From positions 330,064,305-330,128,304 of the forward strand of contig CM042689.1 of NCBI GenBank assembly GCA_023614405.1: DNA of 64,000 nt, written 5' to 3'. The notes under the pieces are model-generated. The model made no database searches. It saw only the letters and a list, made by a program, of their open reading frames with translations, and was not told the DNA's origin. Shown one piece after another: positions 46,231-56,688 of the stretch (within the stretch, counting starts at the first letter, position 1; the number at the start of each line of letters is the position of its first letter). The stretch comes from Avena insularis. Taxonomy: Eukaryota; Streptophyta; Magnoliopsida; Poales; Poaceae. The position numbers and the translations under genes are program-made.

Positions 46231-47872
46231 CTACTCCAGAAGGGTCTTGGCGACGGCGAGGTTGAGGAGTGGGGTGGGCATCACCTGCTTGCCTTCACTG
46301 TCAATGTATGGCTTGGCCTGTGCCAGCTTCGAGGGAGCCCATCCTAGGTTGCGCCGTACACCAGGATTGTTGATAACGCGAGCCGAAGCTTTCTTAGCCT
46401 TCTGCTGCTGCAGCAGAGTCTTGTACTCGACCTCCATTGCTCTTGCTTTCTCTATGGACTTCTGCGCATTGACCAGATCTCGATCTAGTTTAGCGCCTTG
46501 CTCCGCGATGTCTTGCGCTTCCTCCAGTAGTTGCTGGCGCTTCTCGTCAAGCTGAGTCACGTTCCGGATATGATCAATAGTTAGTGGCTCAACGAGGAGG
46601 TTGCCGTACATCACCCTATCAGCTGGGGTAACATGTGCTGCTGCCGACGTAGATGCTGGAGGCGGCAAGTTTGCGGTGTTGTTGTTGCTCGGACCAGTGC
46701 CGAGTTCCTGCGGCTGCTGCGCTGGTTTAGGCGGAGGAGGCATGACTCTTGCGCGATCATCGTCAGCAGCAATAAGTGGCCCCTTCCCCTTGTCCAGCAC
46801 CGTAGGCGGAGCTTGCCCGGGTTGGTCTTCATCCATCGTTGTCCCAATGGTGACGAACACCCCTCGGGACATGACGGTGTTATTAGCTTGTTCGTCGCGC
46901 GAGTACTCCTCCTCCATCTCCTGCATAGCGGAGTCTAGCTCTTCTGTACTGAAGTCTATTTCCTCGGAATCTGCACTGAAATCAGCATAGAGCGCGTTAA
47001 TGACAGAGTCGGAGGGTGCCAGGACTTCCTCGATGACGGGCGGTGGAGGTGCAACGGCCTCGACGATGACTGGAGGTGGCGGCGCTGCTGCGACGATGGC
47101 GGCCGGAGGCAGTGGTGGTGGCTGAATCGGAGGTGCTCCGTCAATGAGCACAAGCGTTGTCTGCGCTGCCGCTTCAGCCTCCGCGTAGTTGTTGACGGTG
47201 TTCACCATGCCTTGAAGGCGTCGGCGCTGTTGCCGTCTTAGGGAATGTCGGAGAAACGTGCCGTGGTCCAGTCCTTCCACAAAGTGATAGATGGCATCAT
47301 CATTGGGGTAATTGGCCAGGTCAGCTCGTATACGGAGCCACCTGGCGAGGTAGCCGCGGGGGTTTTCGCCCTCTCTCTAAACGCAGCGCGCCAGATCGAA
47401 GATGGTAACCATGCCGACGAACTTGGATCTCTGCTGTCCATACGCACGGGCGAAGCCGGCGGATTTGCAGTGATCTTCCACCTTTATATCCTGCACAGGG
47501 GCGGTTTGGGTGGGTCTTGAATTTTTCCGATCTTTGCCGGCAAACTCCGAGGAGAGATCCGACATCGATCCTTCCACGAACGTATCCTGCCCGTAGGCGG
47601 TCCGTGCGGGTCTTGATGCTCCTCCGACTCCCAGGGAACTAGTGCCCGAGTCGATTTCGCCGATGAAGAGGTGGATGTCTCCGATAGGAACGATCGAACA
47701 CCGCGTAGGGTTCGTCTTCGCCGGGATCCAGAATTCGTCGGGGGGGACGATCGGAACGTTGCCGGAGAAGAGAACGCGACCGATGGCTACGGTTTTGCCG
47801 ATTCCCGCGAAGATCTTGGTCCTCGCCCGCTGAAGAGCCTGAAGCGCCTCTTGCCCCACGGTGGGCGCCAAC
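46231..47872 (-). pseudogene. Tat element gag N-terminal region with an additional gag-like module
   Basis: From the PBS the frame reads QLAPTVGQEALQ..., then a conserved leader block (GRVLFSGNVPIVPPDEFW). After a stop near 47377 it shows a partial gag core (RGYLARWLRIRADL..., HFVEGLDHGTFLRHSLRRQQRRR). That core parallels the second module (AYLSRWLDMKNS, FIDGLERGTLLRHKLKRL). A Pro/Ala-rich linker and a long Glu/Gln/Lys helix (46420-46560) follow. Two related gag cores in one polyprotein suggest an internal duplication. Confidence 0.75.
47853..47872 (-). other. Primer-binding site next to the LTR remnant
   Basis: On the minus strand, TGGCGCCCACCGTGGGGC begins two bases after the remnant's end. 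It is nearly identical to the PBS at 50424-50446, which marks a second element start within the insertion. I do not assign the tRNA. Confidence 0.75.
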
Positions 47873-47940
47873 TGTGGACCACCCGGGCTTGCCGATATGA
47901 GACTATACCGTAGGTATACCCATTTGGTATATCCACAACA
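47873..47940 (-). repeat. 68-bp LTR remnant between two tandem Tat copies
   Basis: It starts TGTGGACCACCCGGG and ends ATCCACAACA. It aligns with the last ~65 bp of the full LTRs (gggccacccgggttag ... catatccccaaca). A PBS lies on its left and a polypurine-type block (gtagcccccgg) on its right, exactly as in an LTR shared by two tandem internal regions. Most of the LTR (about 450 bp) is missing. Confidence 0.75.
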
Positions 47941-48860
47941 GTAGCCCCCGGAGTTCTTCAAGATCCTCGTGTTCCTCCGTCTAGCTTTGAGCGTAAGCAT
48001 CACGTCGTCTTCAACTTGTAGGCGTGCTTCGCGATGAATCTTGGAGAGCTCCCATATCATATTCTCATCCGACTAAGCCTAGCCAGATGGTTGCTTGTAT
48101 GCTTCTGTGAACGAAGCCAAGACGGAGAACTCTCTAACAAATCGTTACTGATTCTTCCAAGCTCTAGGAACGTCTTCAATATCATCATCCATGCAGGACG
48201 ATAGGTAAGCCGGAAAAAATCACGGCTATCGGGCCACAATCGTAGGCTGCCAAACTGCCGACTTAGAGCCAGCAAAGTCACAGACATAAGAGCTTGCCGA
48301 ATTAAAGTATTAGATCCTCATATCACGGACGTTTATGCCATCGAGCCGTGTAACCCAGTGAAACTTCCATGAAGGCAAAGTTAATGTCGAGCCCCCGTGT
48401 TTCGCTAGCCGGATTTTTCACCGTCTTGAAAGTTTCTTGACATAACCATATATAGCCCCCGAGCATTGAGTCGGCTTCATCAAAGGCAGCTTGATGCTCA
48501 AAAGAACATGCATAATTGTACATCAAACTACCGTAGCCCCTGAACGCCAAGTCGGAGTTTCAAAAGAAATTCGTCTTGGTGCTCTCAGAGTAGCTTTAGA
48601 TAAAATGTGAATAGTGTAGCCCCCGAGCGCTAAGTCAGAAATAATTTCGGCTAGGTGCTCCAAAGAGAACTTCACAAAAAATTCAGCATCGTTGTAGCCT
48701 CCAAGCGTCAAGGTGGAATTCACATGAATTTTCCGGCTTGATGCTCAAAGAGAACTAAACCATGTCTTGGAGATTATCGTACTGTAGCCCCCGAGGTTTG
48801 TTCCGGCTTGGACGCAAGGCGGGACAAAGCTCTTAAATTAGAGATGTCAAGCCCCCGAGC
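47941..48860. repeat. Repeated polypurine-like motif array 2
   Basis: The 'tagcccccgag' block or close variants occur near 47941, 48390, 48453, 48534, 48617, 48694, 48784 and 48850, mostly 75-90 bp apart. Each is followed by 'cg(c/t)(c/t)aagtcgga' and 'gatgctcaaag'-type sequence. This is the counterpart of the array at 38437-38830. Confidence 0.82.
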
Positions 48861-50423
48861 GTCGATCCGACATCCTCAAAGGCGGCTCAAATCTTGGTCA
48901 ACAACAGCGAACACAGCTCCCAAGGCGTCAAGCCTAGTGAAAATCCGGCTTAAAACACCTTAATCCAAGGAACGCGGCAATGTCCAAGCGTTACGTACCT
49001 GAAACATAAACATAAAAATACAAATGTATTAAATTGTTCCTTTAATCGTGTCCAACAAACAAATGTAAGGCGGAACATATATTGCCTTTGAACAAATGCT
49101 TTAAAGCTGAAACAATGCAGCAGTTGAACGACATAAAACTGTTTAGGAGGAAAAAACTCAACTAATTTGAACAGTTTATGTAAAATTTTGTTTAAGCAAG
49201 TGCTGGCTTATCCATTATTCTGGTTTTTATGCTTGACCTTTTATGAGACGGAAGACTCGCAACACAGAACTATGTCCTTGGGCGATGATGCCTAATGGCA
49301 CCGTCCAGAACCCAAGGTCAAAACGCCGGCTTTGAGTGCCGAGAAGTCACTACTCCGGAATCCACATAAAAACAACAGAAAATGTGTATCCAGAAAACTT
49401 AAGCTAACGCCCGAAGGCGGGTTTTTGCATGGTACTGGGGCCTTAAAACTGCAAGCCAGTAAAAAGTTATACTCACGAGCGCAAAGCAAATCGCGAAAAA
49501 GGTATGACCAAAACGAAAGCGGTAAAAGACTCATAATATAAGTGAACCAATTTTAATCTGATGATTATAAATAATTAAAATAATAAATATAAATAGGTAC
49601 TTAGCTGTTGAGCGAAGTCGACGTTATTCACGGCGAAGACGAATCTGTCCATGATGAAGCCGATGTGGCAAAATAATCCATGACAGAGATTTAGGATGCT
49701 CGTGGCGAAGTTGGAGTCCATAGCGCGTGACCAGATGACTATCCAGCCCGTGACGGAATCGAAACAGCCTATGACAGCAACAAAGTCGGCAACCACGGAG
49801 TTTAACATAATTCGCGATGAAACTAGTTGTGTAGGTCTATTCCGTTCCATCGTTGTCGACGAGTCCAATGGACTTGATCAGCGATCGACCCATGCAATGA
49901 TCGCGGAAGATTTATGCACTTAGCACACTCGCCGGCAAACACATATGCATGGGCATTGTATCTTCACGTCTTCACGTAACTATGCATGCAATTAGCACGG
50001 TTGCCGGAAAATCCATGCACACAACATGCTTCTTGACGTGAAGTGTTTGATTGATTTTTGTGCATGCAAATAATGCCTCGGAAGCTGATATTGATCAGAA
50101 CTAAAACCGGTCAGCTAACAGGTGACGCGACAGCCAAGGTCAGCGTACTTCTGGCCAATCGATAATCCCGATCTGTTCCGTATATGCGTGGGTACAACGT
50201 TGATGTCGACCCGCTAGTACACATGCACTCCAGCAAGATCGAACAAAAGGTCGATGAATATTTCCGTGATGCCGCCGACTTAGCCACACGCTCGAGAGGA
50301 GAGATGATAAATTCTCTAAAGACTTTCAAGAGCGATGACGAAGCCGGCGCGTCGACGGAGATGCGATTTATCCGTCTTTGAAGACGGCGAGGGATCCCGC
50401 CCGGATCCGTGCTATAAGCGCCT
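47941..50423 (-). mobile_element. Partial second Tat internal region (gag-pol deleted)
   Basis: In element orientation it begins after the PBS at 50424-50446 with a gag-leader start (LASTVGQEALIARIRAGSLAVF). It passes through unrecognised sequence (49600-50350) and continues with the noncoding region homologous to 40130-40500 (at 49200-49550). It ends in the polypurine-like array up to 47941. No protease, RT or integrase is present. It is a large internal-deletion derivative of the same family. Confidence 0.75.
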
Positions 50424-50446
50424 CTTGCCCCACGGTGGACGCCAAC

Positions 50447-50977
50447 TGTCGTGGTATTATCGACGAGTACGCCATGGAGGGGTCCTCACAGTGCGTGTTT
50501 AGAGACGTGGGGTAAGGCGGACGGTTGACGGGTACGAGGTAACACAGCTTACCCAGGTTCAGATCACACAACGGTGGCGGAATCCTACTCCTGCTATAAA
50601 TCACTATAATGACAATACGCCGAGTTACAGAGATTAGGTTCGCTGTGCGAGGTGTGTGTAAAACGATGCCCTAAAGGCTCCCATAGGCCCGAGGCTTATA
50701 TAGTCGTCAGGTCCTAGGGTTATAGGAAAAAGTCCTAGCCGGACAAGTTACAGAGTTCTACACCGTCTATTACTAGTCTTGTGTATCTTGCACTCCAAGG
50801 CTCCGGGTACGCTTGTGACTCCACCGTAGCCTTTCTTTATCCGGCATGGGCCTCCCTTCTGGATCCACCTAACTGGGCCGCCCAGCAGGCCATAGGCCAT
50901 GCTACCGACTATGGGCCACCCGGGTTAGTCGGATAAGAGACATGCTATGAGGATACCCATATAGCATATCCCCAACA
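50447..50977 (-). repeat. 5' LTR of Tat element
   Basis: The LTR is 531 bp. On the element's strand a TATATAA box (50696-50702) fits an LTR promoter. The PBS (50424-50446) abuts its inner end. It differs from the 3' LTR at several small indels near 50800-50900. Confidence 0.92.
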
Positions 50978-51882
50978 ACTAGATAAGAGACTAGATCATC
51001 AGGAGTGAATTGATTAGCTCTATCAAGGAGTTGCAAGTTCAAGGCAAGCTTCTTGTCGGTGACCGCGATCATGGAGACAATCTTGGACTTGATAAATTCA
51101 TCATTCAAATTGAATCCATCATCATACTTCTCACACCCTAGGCCACCAATCTTCACGCGGGGGGCAACGAGTCTCTTGTATGCTTCAGCGATAGTCTCAC
51201 CATCATGGTTCATGAACATGTTCATCTCAGACTTGGCAGCTTCATACTTAGATTTTTGGATAAGAGAGGTTCCCTCTTGGAGAATGACAATCCTATCCCA
51301 AAGATCCTTTGTGGTAGGGATGTCGCTGACTTGACCATGGAGAGTGCGATGAATGGCACTCCTTATCTTGTCACAAGTCGTTGCATTTAGTTGGCGGTCG
51401 TAGTACTCTCCCGGGGTGAGGTTGTTGGGATCATGAGGGTGCAAATCGATGCATACAATCTCCCAAAGCTCAAGGCTGCAGCTGCGAAGATGATATTCCA
51501 TAGAAGCTTAACAATGAGAGAAATGAGTTCCATCATAATGAGGTGCAGGACCCGAACCATTAATATGAGGCATGATGTTCTTTTGCTTAGGATAAACATA
51601 AGGGAATTGATTAGGGGGCGTGGAAGTTTTTGACGAGCCGCCCTCATGAGCGGACTCGGCATCCTTATCATTTTCAGTGTCCATTGGTCTCCCTTGAGGT
51701 ACTACCAATGGATTACCAAGAAAAGCCCCATCGCCAATGGCCTTAAGTTGTCCTTCTAAGTAACTCATTCGAACAAGGAGATCGGAATCCGCCTTGGCCT
51801 TTTCAAGGGCACCCTTGGCTAAGATTTCACGAAGCTCCTTGACCGAATAAGTCTTTTCCTCCTCATCATCGGAGAAAACCAT
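50978..51882 (-). pseudogene. SIRE-like gag, N-terminal part
   Basis: One frame starts at 51882 (MVFSDDEEEKTYSVKELREI). It has one nonsense codon at about 51508 and continues with the gag core (MEYHLRSCSLELWEIV, TTKDLWDRIVILQEG, KYEAAKSEMNMFMNHDGETI) until the Tat insertion at 50977. It resumes at 35265. Together these form a UBN2-type Copia gag. Confidence 0.9.
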
Positions 51883-51920
51883 CTTTTCTCTTAGGCGGTA
51901 AAGCCCTTAAAAGAGCCCTT

Positions 51921-51933
51921 GGCTCTGATACCA
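51921..51933 (-). other. Primer-binding site, initiator Met tRNA type
   Basis: The minus strand reads tggtatcagagcc, the standard complement of the 3' end of plant initiator methionine tRNA used by Copia elements, two bases inside the 5' LTR. Confidence 0.92.
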
Positions 51934-51935
51934 AT

Positions 51936-53219
51936 TGAAAGTGTAAGATGGTTAACCTAGAGGGGGGTGAATAGGTTTCTACAAAATTCTTTATAATCTT
52001 TTGCAAGTTTTAGGCTTTGCGGAATATAAGTGAGCCTAAATGCAAACTAGGTGAGGCAACCTAGATGATGTACAAGATACTTCAAGCTCGAAGGCTATCA
52101 CAAGGTAAGCAACACAAGTAAGAGATCGGTTAAGGAATAACCGAAGCACGCGGAGACGAAGATGTATTCCCGTGTTCACCACCTTTGGGAAAGGGGCTAC
52201 ATCATGTTGGAGAGGTGTGAGGTTTCACGAAGGATTCCTCACGCGCCACGAAGGCTCACCTTCTTCTCCGAACCTATCCCACGAAGGAATAGCTCACTTA
52301 CTCGTGGTAGAATTTAAGGTAATCTCCAAACCCTCACAAACTTTCCACGGAGAAAATCACAAGCCGAATGCCTCCGGGCGACCCTAGCCGCCTAGGGTTT
52401 CCCACAAACCCGAGAGTAACAAGCTAACTCGATGAACTCAAGGGGGAATGAACTTTGGCTTGGTGGAAACGTAGATCAGGACCTCCTCTTCATTTCTACC
52501 AAAGGGATTTGGATTTGGTTGGGTAGAATGGGAGATCCTCAAGCTTTTGTGTTTCAACAATGGGGGAGAGAGAGAGAGCTTCCAGAAATGATATGAACTG
52601 AATGTCTAACATGCTCAAGCTAGAAGAAGGGATATTTATACTCAAGGAGAAAAACTAGCCGTTTTAAGCCAAAAACACAAGGTCTGGTTTTAAGTTCAGT
52701 TGGACCGGTTCACACACCGGACAGTCCGGTCCTTAGCCCGGAAAACCGAAACTGCTCTCAGTACCCGGACTCGGATAGATCCGGAGTGAGTAAACCGGAA
52801 AACCCGGTTTGAGTTCGGATTTCCGATCCTGGCACCGGACGGTCCGGTCTGGGAGCCGGTCCAACCGGTATGAAAACCGGATCTGCGAAAAAGGGCTTTG
52901 ATGGATAGGATTTCTTCTCTTCTCTCTTTGGTGATGGATTAGGTAGGAGAAAGGGATGTGTATAAGGCTTAGGTGATCATCCCCAACAAGCTCATCGAGA
53001 GAACCCCTCTTAATAGTGCGGAGCTCCTAACCAGACTCAAATTACATAAAAAGGGAAAACTCCGGTGCGAAGCTTCGTTATAAAAATGGGAGGGTCTCCG
53101 ATAACCTTTCATCACAGCATCAGACTAGAACCTGTGTAAGACACTAGAAGTAGCATTAGTCCACTCTAACCACGGTGTCATTGTCAACCAAAAATAGTAT
53201 AGGGTAAAATACCCTTTCA
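51936..53219 (-). repeat. 5' LTR of SIRE-like element
   Basis: The LTR is 1284 bp. A TATAAATA box on the element's strand (52633-52640) is a plausible promoter. It matches 25854-27429 apart from the Cassandra insertion and scattered changes. Confidence 0.93.
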
Positions 53220-53224
53220 ATATT

Positions 53225-53783
53225 ACATTGAGAATATTATATATCGACAAGACAGATTCATAATACTTACTTTTGTTGTTTTGGCAATATTTAAAATATT
53301 TGCAGTATATTTTATAGTTTATATTGTGTTTGGACAATGTTTTTATATGAAAAATGGCCTTTAAAAAAATTCCAAAAAAATTGTTGTCACCAGGATTCAA
53401 ACCTGGGTGGCCAAGGTTCAGATTAGGACGAGGCATGTAACCAGTGGACTGACGTGTGTTTATTGACAAAAACAAGGGCACTGCTGTATTTGACTGGGTC
53501 TGCAAAATACGTGAGGCGCATTATGGCCAGATGGACCTCACGTAATCTTATACGAGGCGCACTTTGCAATATGCGCCTCGCATAAGCTGGTACCTCGTAT
53601 AATAAGGCCAACGAGATTTCCCTTTCTCTCTCACGCACACAGTAACCTAACCTTCCTGCCGTGCCGCCTCGTCCCCTTCCTACCGCCGTCCGCGCCCGCA
53701 GCCGCCCTCGTATAGTAAGGGCCGCCGTCCGCGCTATCGTCGTCCCCTTCCTGCCGCCGTCCGTGCCCTCGTATATATGATGA
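53225..53783. other. Right part of the CACTA-like element
   Basis: It contains subterminal units related to the left array ('gcgaggcgc...gcgcctcgcat', about 53510-53590). A GC-rich tail with repeated 'ccgccgtccgcg' blocks (53655-53775) follows. No transposase is seen. Confidence 0.55.
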
Positions 53784-54750
53784 TATCTCCATTCTCATCC
53801 ATGACGATCATACCTGCACCAGCATCTCCATTTGAATCAAACGATCCATCGGTGTTTCACCAATCAACCGGAGTCGGAGACCATAGATGAACATGTGTTG
53901 AAACATTTTCCTTGACAATGTGAAACTTCTCCTCCTCCACGCCTAGGATAAACTTGCCCTTAGCTACATCAGCCTCCGAATGATATTTGATTTGTAATAA
54001 AGACTCCATATAACTGATCAAAAAACGCCTTGATACCTCCAGTTGTGGTGGTATTTTATCATAAACAATTTCATTATGTACATGCCAAGATCTCCAAAGA
54101 ACCATTAATATTTTGCATCGGTTATCACTTGGCACATTGGAAAGAAGGTTAAAAAAGCCATTCAATACCCGAATGTACTATTGAATTTAGTGGAGGCATG
54201 TGCCACTTCTCACCCATAATATTCCACAAGTGTATTGCAAGTGGACATTTAAAGAAGGGGTGGAAGTTATCTTCAATCTCTAACCCACAAACATGGCACA
54301 AATCAGTAGTCTCAAGAGTACGGATGTATTTGTTTCTCCATGTCGGAAGAGAATCAGTAGCTACACGCCAAGCAAAGCATTGGACCTTTGGTGGCACATC
54401 CGATTTCCATATTAAATCCCATAATCTCCTCATACCATCGGGTGAAGCACTAAATAATTCAGTTGTTTCCATCCAGCAATCATTCATTGCTAGCATGTAT
54501 GTTGTCCGGACAGTAAAAAGTCCATGTTTTACGGGTGCCCAAGCAAGTTGATCATCAACCAGTCTAGCCGAAGGCACTATCTTCAGAATCTCCATAACGT
54601 CTGCTTGCATAAAGTATTGCTGCAATAAATCGATTCTTCATGAATCGAACTGATCAATAAGCTCCGAGACAAACCTGAGCCTGCACCTTCTCTTTGCCGA
54701 AATAGGTCTATAGGTCGTTAGTCTTGGGATCCCCCCATATTTGGATGCTA
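53784..54750 (-). pseudogene. LINE-type coding remnant: RT zinc-binding domain and start of RNase H
   Basis: The main frame (54625-54149) has the zf-RVT pattern: WDLIWKSDVPPKVQCFAWRV, CHVCGLEIEDNFHPFFKCPLAIHLW. It continues (54165-53857) with WRSWHVHNEIVYDK, then after a stop reaches the RNase H start (NTDGSFDSNGDAGAGMIV) and DENGDI at the insertion point. Upstream of 54625 a broken RT tail is visible (SAKRRCRLRFVSELIDQ). The missing RNase H half lies at 18180-18542. It is a 5'-truncated LINE copy or related pseudogene. Confidence 0.85.
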
Positions 54751-54794
54751 CCTCCATTCCGAACACACCATATAAGACATTTCTTCAACAGTTC

Positions 54795-55045
54795 GAGTCA
54801 AACAGGCCCCATTCTTTATATGTCCTTTGATTCAAAGGAATGGCCCAAGGAAAAACTAGAAGAAATTTTCCTTCAGATATCACTTTCAAGGCAAAACATA
54901 GAAGAAATGAAACATTCACTCAAACCTCATTCTTTGAATCCTATGCCAAGTAAAGAGAAAAGTTTTACACATGCCATCCTTCCTCTTCCTACCCCTTTCC
55001 TATTCCTTTGATTTTCCTATGCTATGAAACAAAGAGACTCTATTA
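54795..55045. mobile_element. Probable MITE
   Basis: The segment between 'gagtcaaacaggcccc' and 'tatgaaacaaagagactct' has weak inverted ends (gagtc). Its internal blocks, such as 'tcctttgattcaaagg', are common in short grass DNA-transposon derivatives. Target duplications are not convincing. Confidence 0.4.
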
Positions 55046-56120
55046 TTCCTGTAAAAAAGGACATCACGTGTTTTAAAAACAAAACAAAAATTTGTGCTCA
55101 TATATTATACAATTTACATATTTGGAATGCCCATAATGCTGAAATATTATGTTGTTTATTTGCAACTATGTTGATATACATATACTATTTCATAACTAGT
55201 TGAAGAATTAATAAGAATTACTGCAAAGATGAAGGCACCATGTTTATGTTTTGGGAATGCAACAAATAACTTTTGTTTGCCATATAGGATATTTTCACTC
55301 TGTTGGCTTGCCCAACAAATAACCAGTTGTAATTATAACCTCAATCGAAAAATTCTCTCAAAATTTTATCAACTTCTACTAGAATTCATATGATTAAAAT
55401 TTTAAAAACCTATTTTTCTTTAAACCTATGTTTTTTAAAAAAATACAAAAATCCCTACCGATATATTATACCTCATATATGTTATATATGTATGCATGCC
55501 TTTATGTTTGTGGATCATTTCCAAAATTTTGCTTGAGTGACAACTTAACTAGGTAGAAGTTTCTATTTGCTTCTGTTTGCTTCATGTAATCTTTTTTTTT
55601 CAAAAGTGCATAATACATACGCCATGGTGATCTACATATTTAAATCTAAAATTCCAAAAGGCAATAAAAACCATTTTAAATTAAGGGCCAAAAAAAATTA
55701 GATTTAAAGGTTAGATGTTATACTAGGAAGTTCTATAGTTTGTAAAGATGACGTCGTGCAATTCTGTACGCTATCATACTAGTTTGTCATATTTTAATAA
55801 GTTCACAAGTAGCATATCTAATGATTATGTTAACTAAGTTAATCTAAGCAAAGGAGATAGAAACAACCGTTCGTAGGAATTTTGATCTGAATACCAATAT
55901 GGATACATTAGTTTTTTATCATAGCATCAATACAATGGATCTAGATTAAATAGAATGCATCACATCCCATACCCAGTGCTCTCAAGATTACCAAGCATAC
56001 GTTAGGATTAAGTCTAGGATGCAAGAAAGTCAAAGCCACACGATGTCCTAGCGTATACATCCCGCCCCCGGCCCATTTTTAGTGTTATTGCTACTTATCG
56101 TAGTGATTTATTTTCTTTAG
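55046..56120. other. AT-rich intergenic, no gene recognised
   Basis: Reading all frames I find no coding block. Short poly(A/T) runs are frequent. I see nothing that can be named. Confidence 0.5.
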
Positions 56121-56127
56121 ACCCTCC

Positions 56128-56490
56128 AGTCGTCCTTATGGGTTCAATTGTTAGTTTGGGAGTAACATGCATTGCAATTGGTCTTGTACATGCAATTTCT
56201 AGTCCCTATTAATAAATCACAGTTGCACACATAGTCTTCCTATAGTGTCACTTGGAAGTGATACCTTGTTAGCTTCGTTGGTCAGGAAAGTTAGCTGCAA
56301 TACTGATCATTCAGTCGTCCTTACGGTCTCAATTCTTAGTTTGGGATTAACATGCTTTGCATTCGGTCTTCGCCAATTTCTAGTCCCTATTAATGAAATC
56401 CTAGTTGCACCGAGTCTTCATAGCCTCACTTCGAAGTGATACCTTGTTAACCTTGTTAGCTTCGTCGATCAGAAAAGTTAGCTGCAATGC
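56128..56490 (+). repeat. ~184-bp tandem duplication upstream of the GDSL gene
   Basis: Copy 1 (56128-56311) and copy 2 (56312-~56490) share, in order, 'agtcgtcctta', 'cttagtttggga/ttagtttgggag', 'atttctagtccctatt', 'gaagtgataccttgtta' and 'aaagttagctgcaat'. They differ by about a fifth of positions and small indels. The block ends about 200 bp before the GDSL start codon, in its likely promoter. Confidence 0.82.
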
Positions 56491-56688
56491 AGATCAAGCA
56501 CTCTAAGTCAACCGCGCGCCATTACCCACTAGCGAAGATGCTCCCCTTTCAAAAATAGGAAAAGAAAAGAAGTAAACCAGCAGCTAGCCGAACTTGCTAC
56601 CTATATACAATACCCTGAGTTGGCAGGTTGTTGCAACATCTACCCAAGCCAGAAGGCCTGATTAGCTTCCATCAGTGAGCAGCCATCC

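Larger units (their letters stand above)
35266..50977 (-). mobile_element. Tat-type Gypsy retrotransposon with tandem-copy scar
   Basis: It is inserted in the SIRE-like gag with target duplication ACTAG (35261-35265, 50978-50982). LTRs 35266-35783 and 50447-50977 read TGTCGTGG..CCCCAACA. In minus orientation it holds a PBS, two-module gag, protease, RT, two RNase H-like domains and integrase. A plus-strand spliced ORF lies between integrase and the 3' LTR. Dual RNase H and an antisense ORF are the marks of the Tat/Retand/RIRE2 clade. A 68-bp LTR remnant at 47873-47940 with its own PBS, followed by a second partial internal region (47941-50446), shows that two copies once lay in tandem. Confidence 0.9.
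25854..53219 (-). mobile_element. SIRE-like Copia retrotransposon, with nested insertions
   Basis: The LTRs (25854-27429 and 51936-53219) start TGAAAG and end CTTTCA, flanked by the 5-bp duplication ATATT (25849-25853, 53220-53224). The orientation is minus. The primer-binding site complementary to initiator Met tRNA (tggtatcagagcc, as 51921-51933) abuts the right LTR. A polypurine tract (aaaaagggggagat) abuts the left LTR. A long gag with coiled-coil, a YVDD reverse transcriptase and an extra ORF after RNase H fit the SIRE/Maximus lineage. The element's own length is about 11.4 kb after removing the nested Gypsy (35266-50977) and the Cassandra LTR. Confidence 0.93.
18543..53783. mobile_element. 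CACTA-like element carrying nested insertions
   Basis: The left end CACTACTAGAGAAAAGG at 18543 matches the terminal repeat of grass CACTA (En/Spm) elements. Flanking TAT at 18540-18542 and 53784-53786 fits the 3-bp target duplication of this superfamily. Only about 1.3 kb is CACTA sequence: 18543-18642, 25199-25853 and 53225-53783. The remainder is nested retrotransposons. Subterminal 'atgcgcctcctata' repeats occur at both ends. No transposase is seen, so it is non-autonomous. The expected right terminal repeat (…TAGTG) is not recognisable at 53783, so the right boundary rests on the LINE reading resuming there. Confidence 0.7.

Noticed and set aside
47873..47940. Independent TRIM-like element with 68-bp LTRs
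   Set aside because: It aligns with the last ~65 bp of the full Tat LTRs and is flanked by the same PBS and tract, so a truncated LTR is simpler.
53380..53470. tRNA-like segment on the minus strand (ggtttgaatcc with a possible D-arm upstream)
   Set aside because: The A box is poor and no cloverleaf can be drawn with confidence. Probably an old SINE piece or chance within the CACTA remnant.
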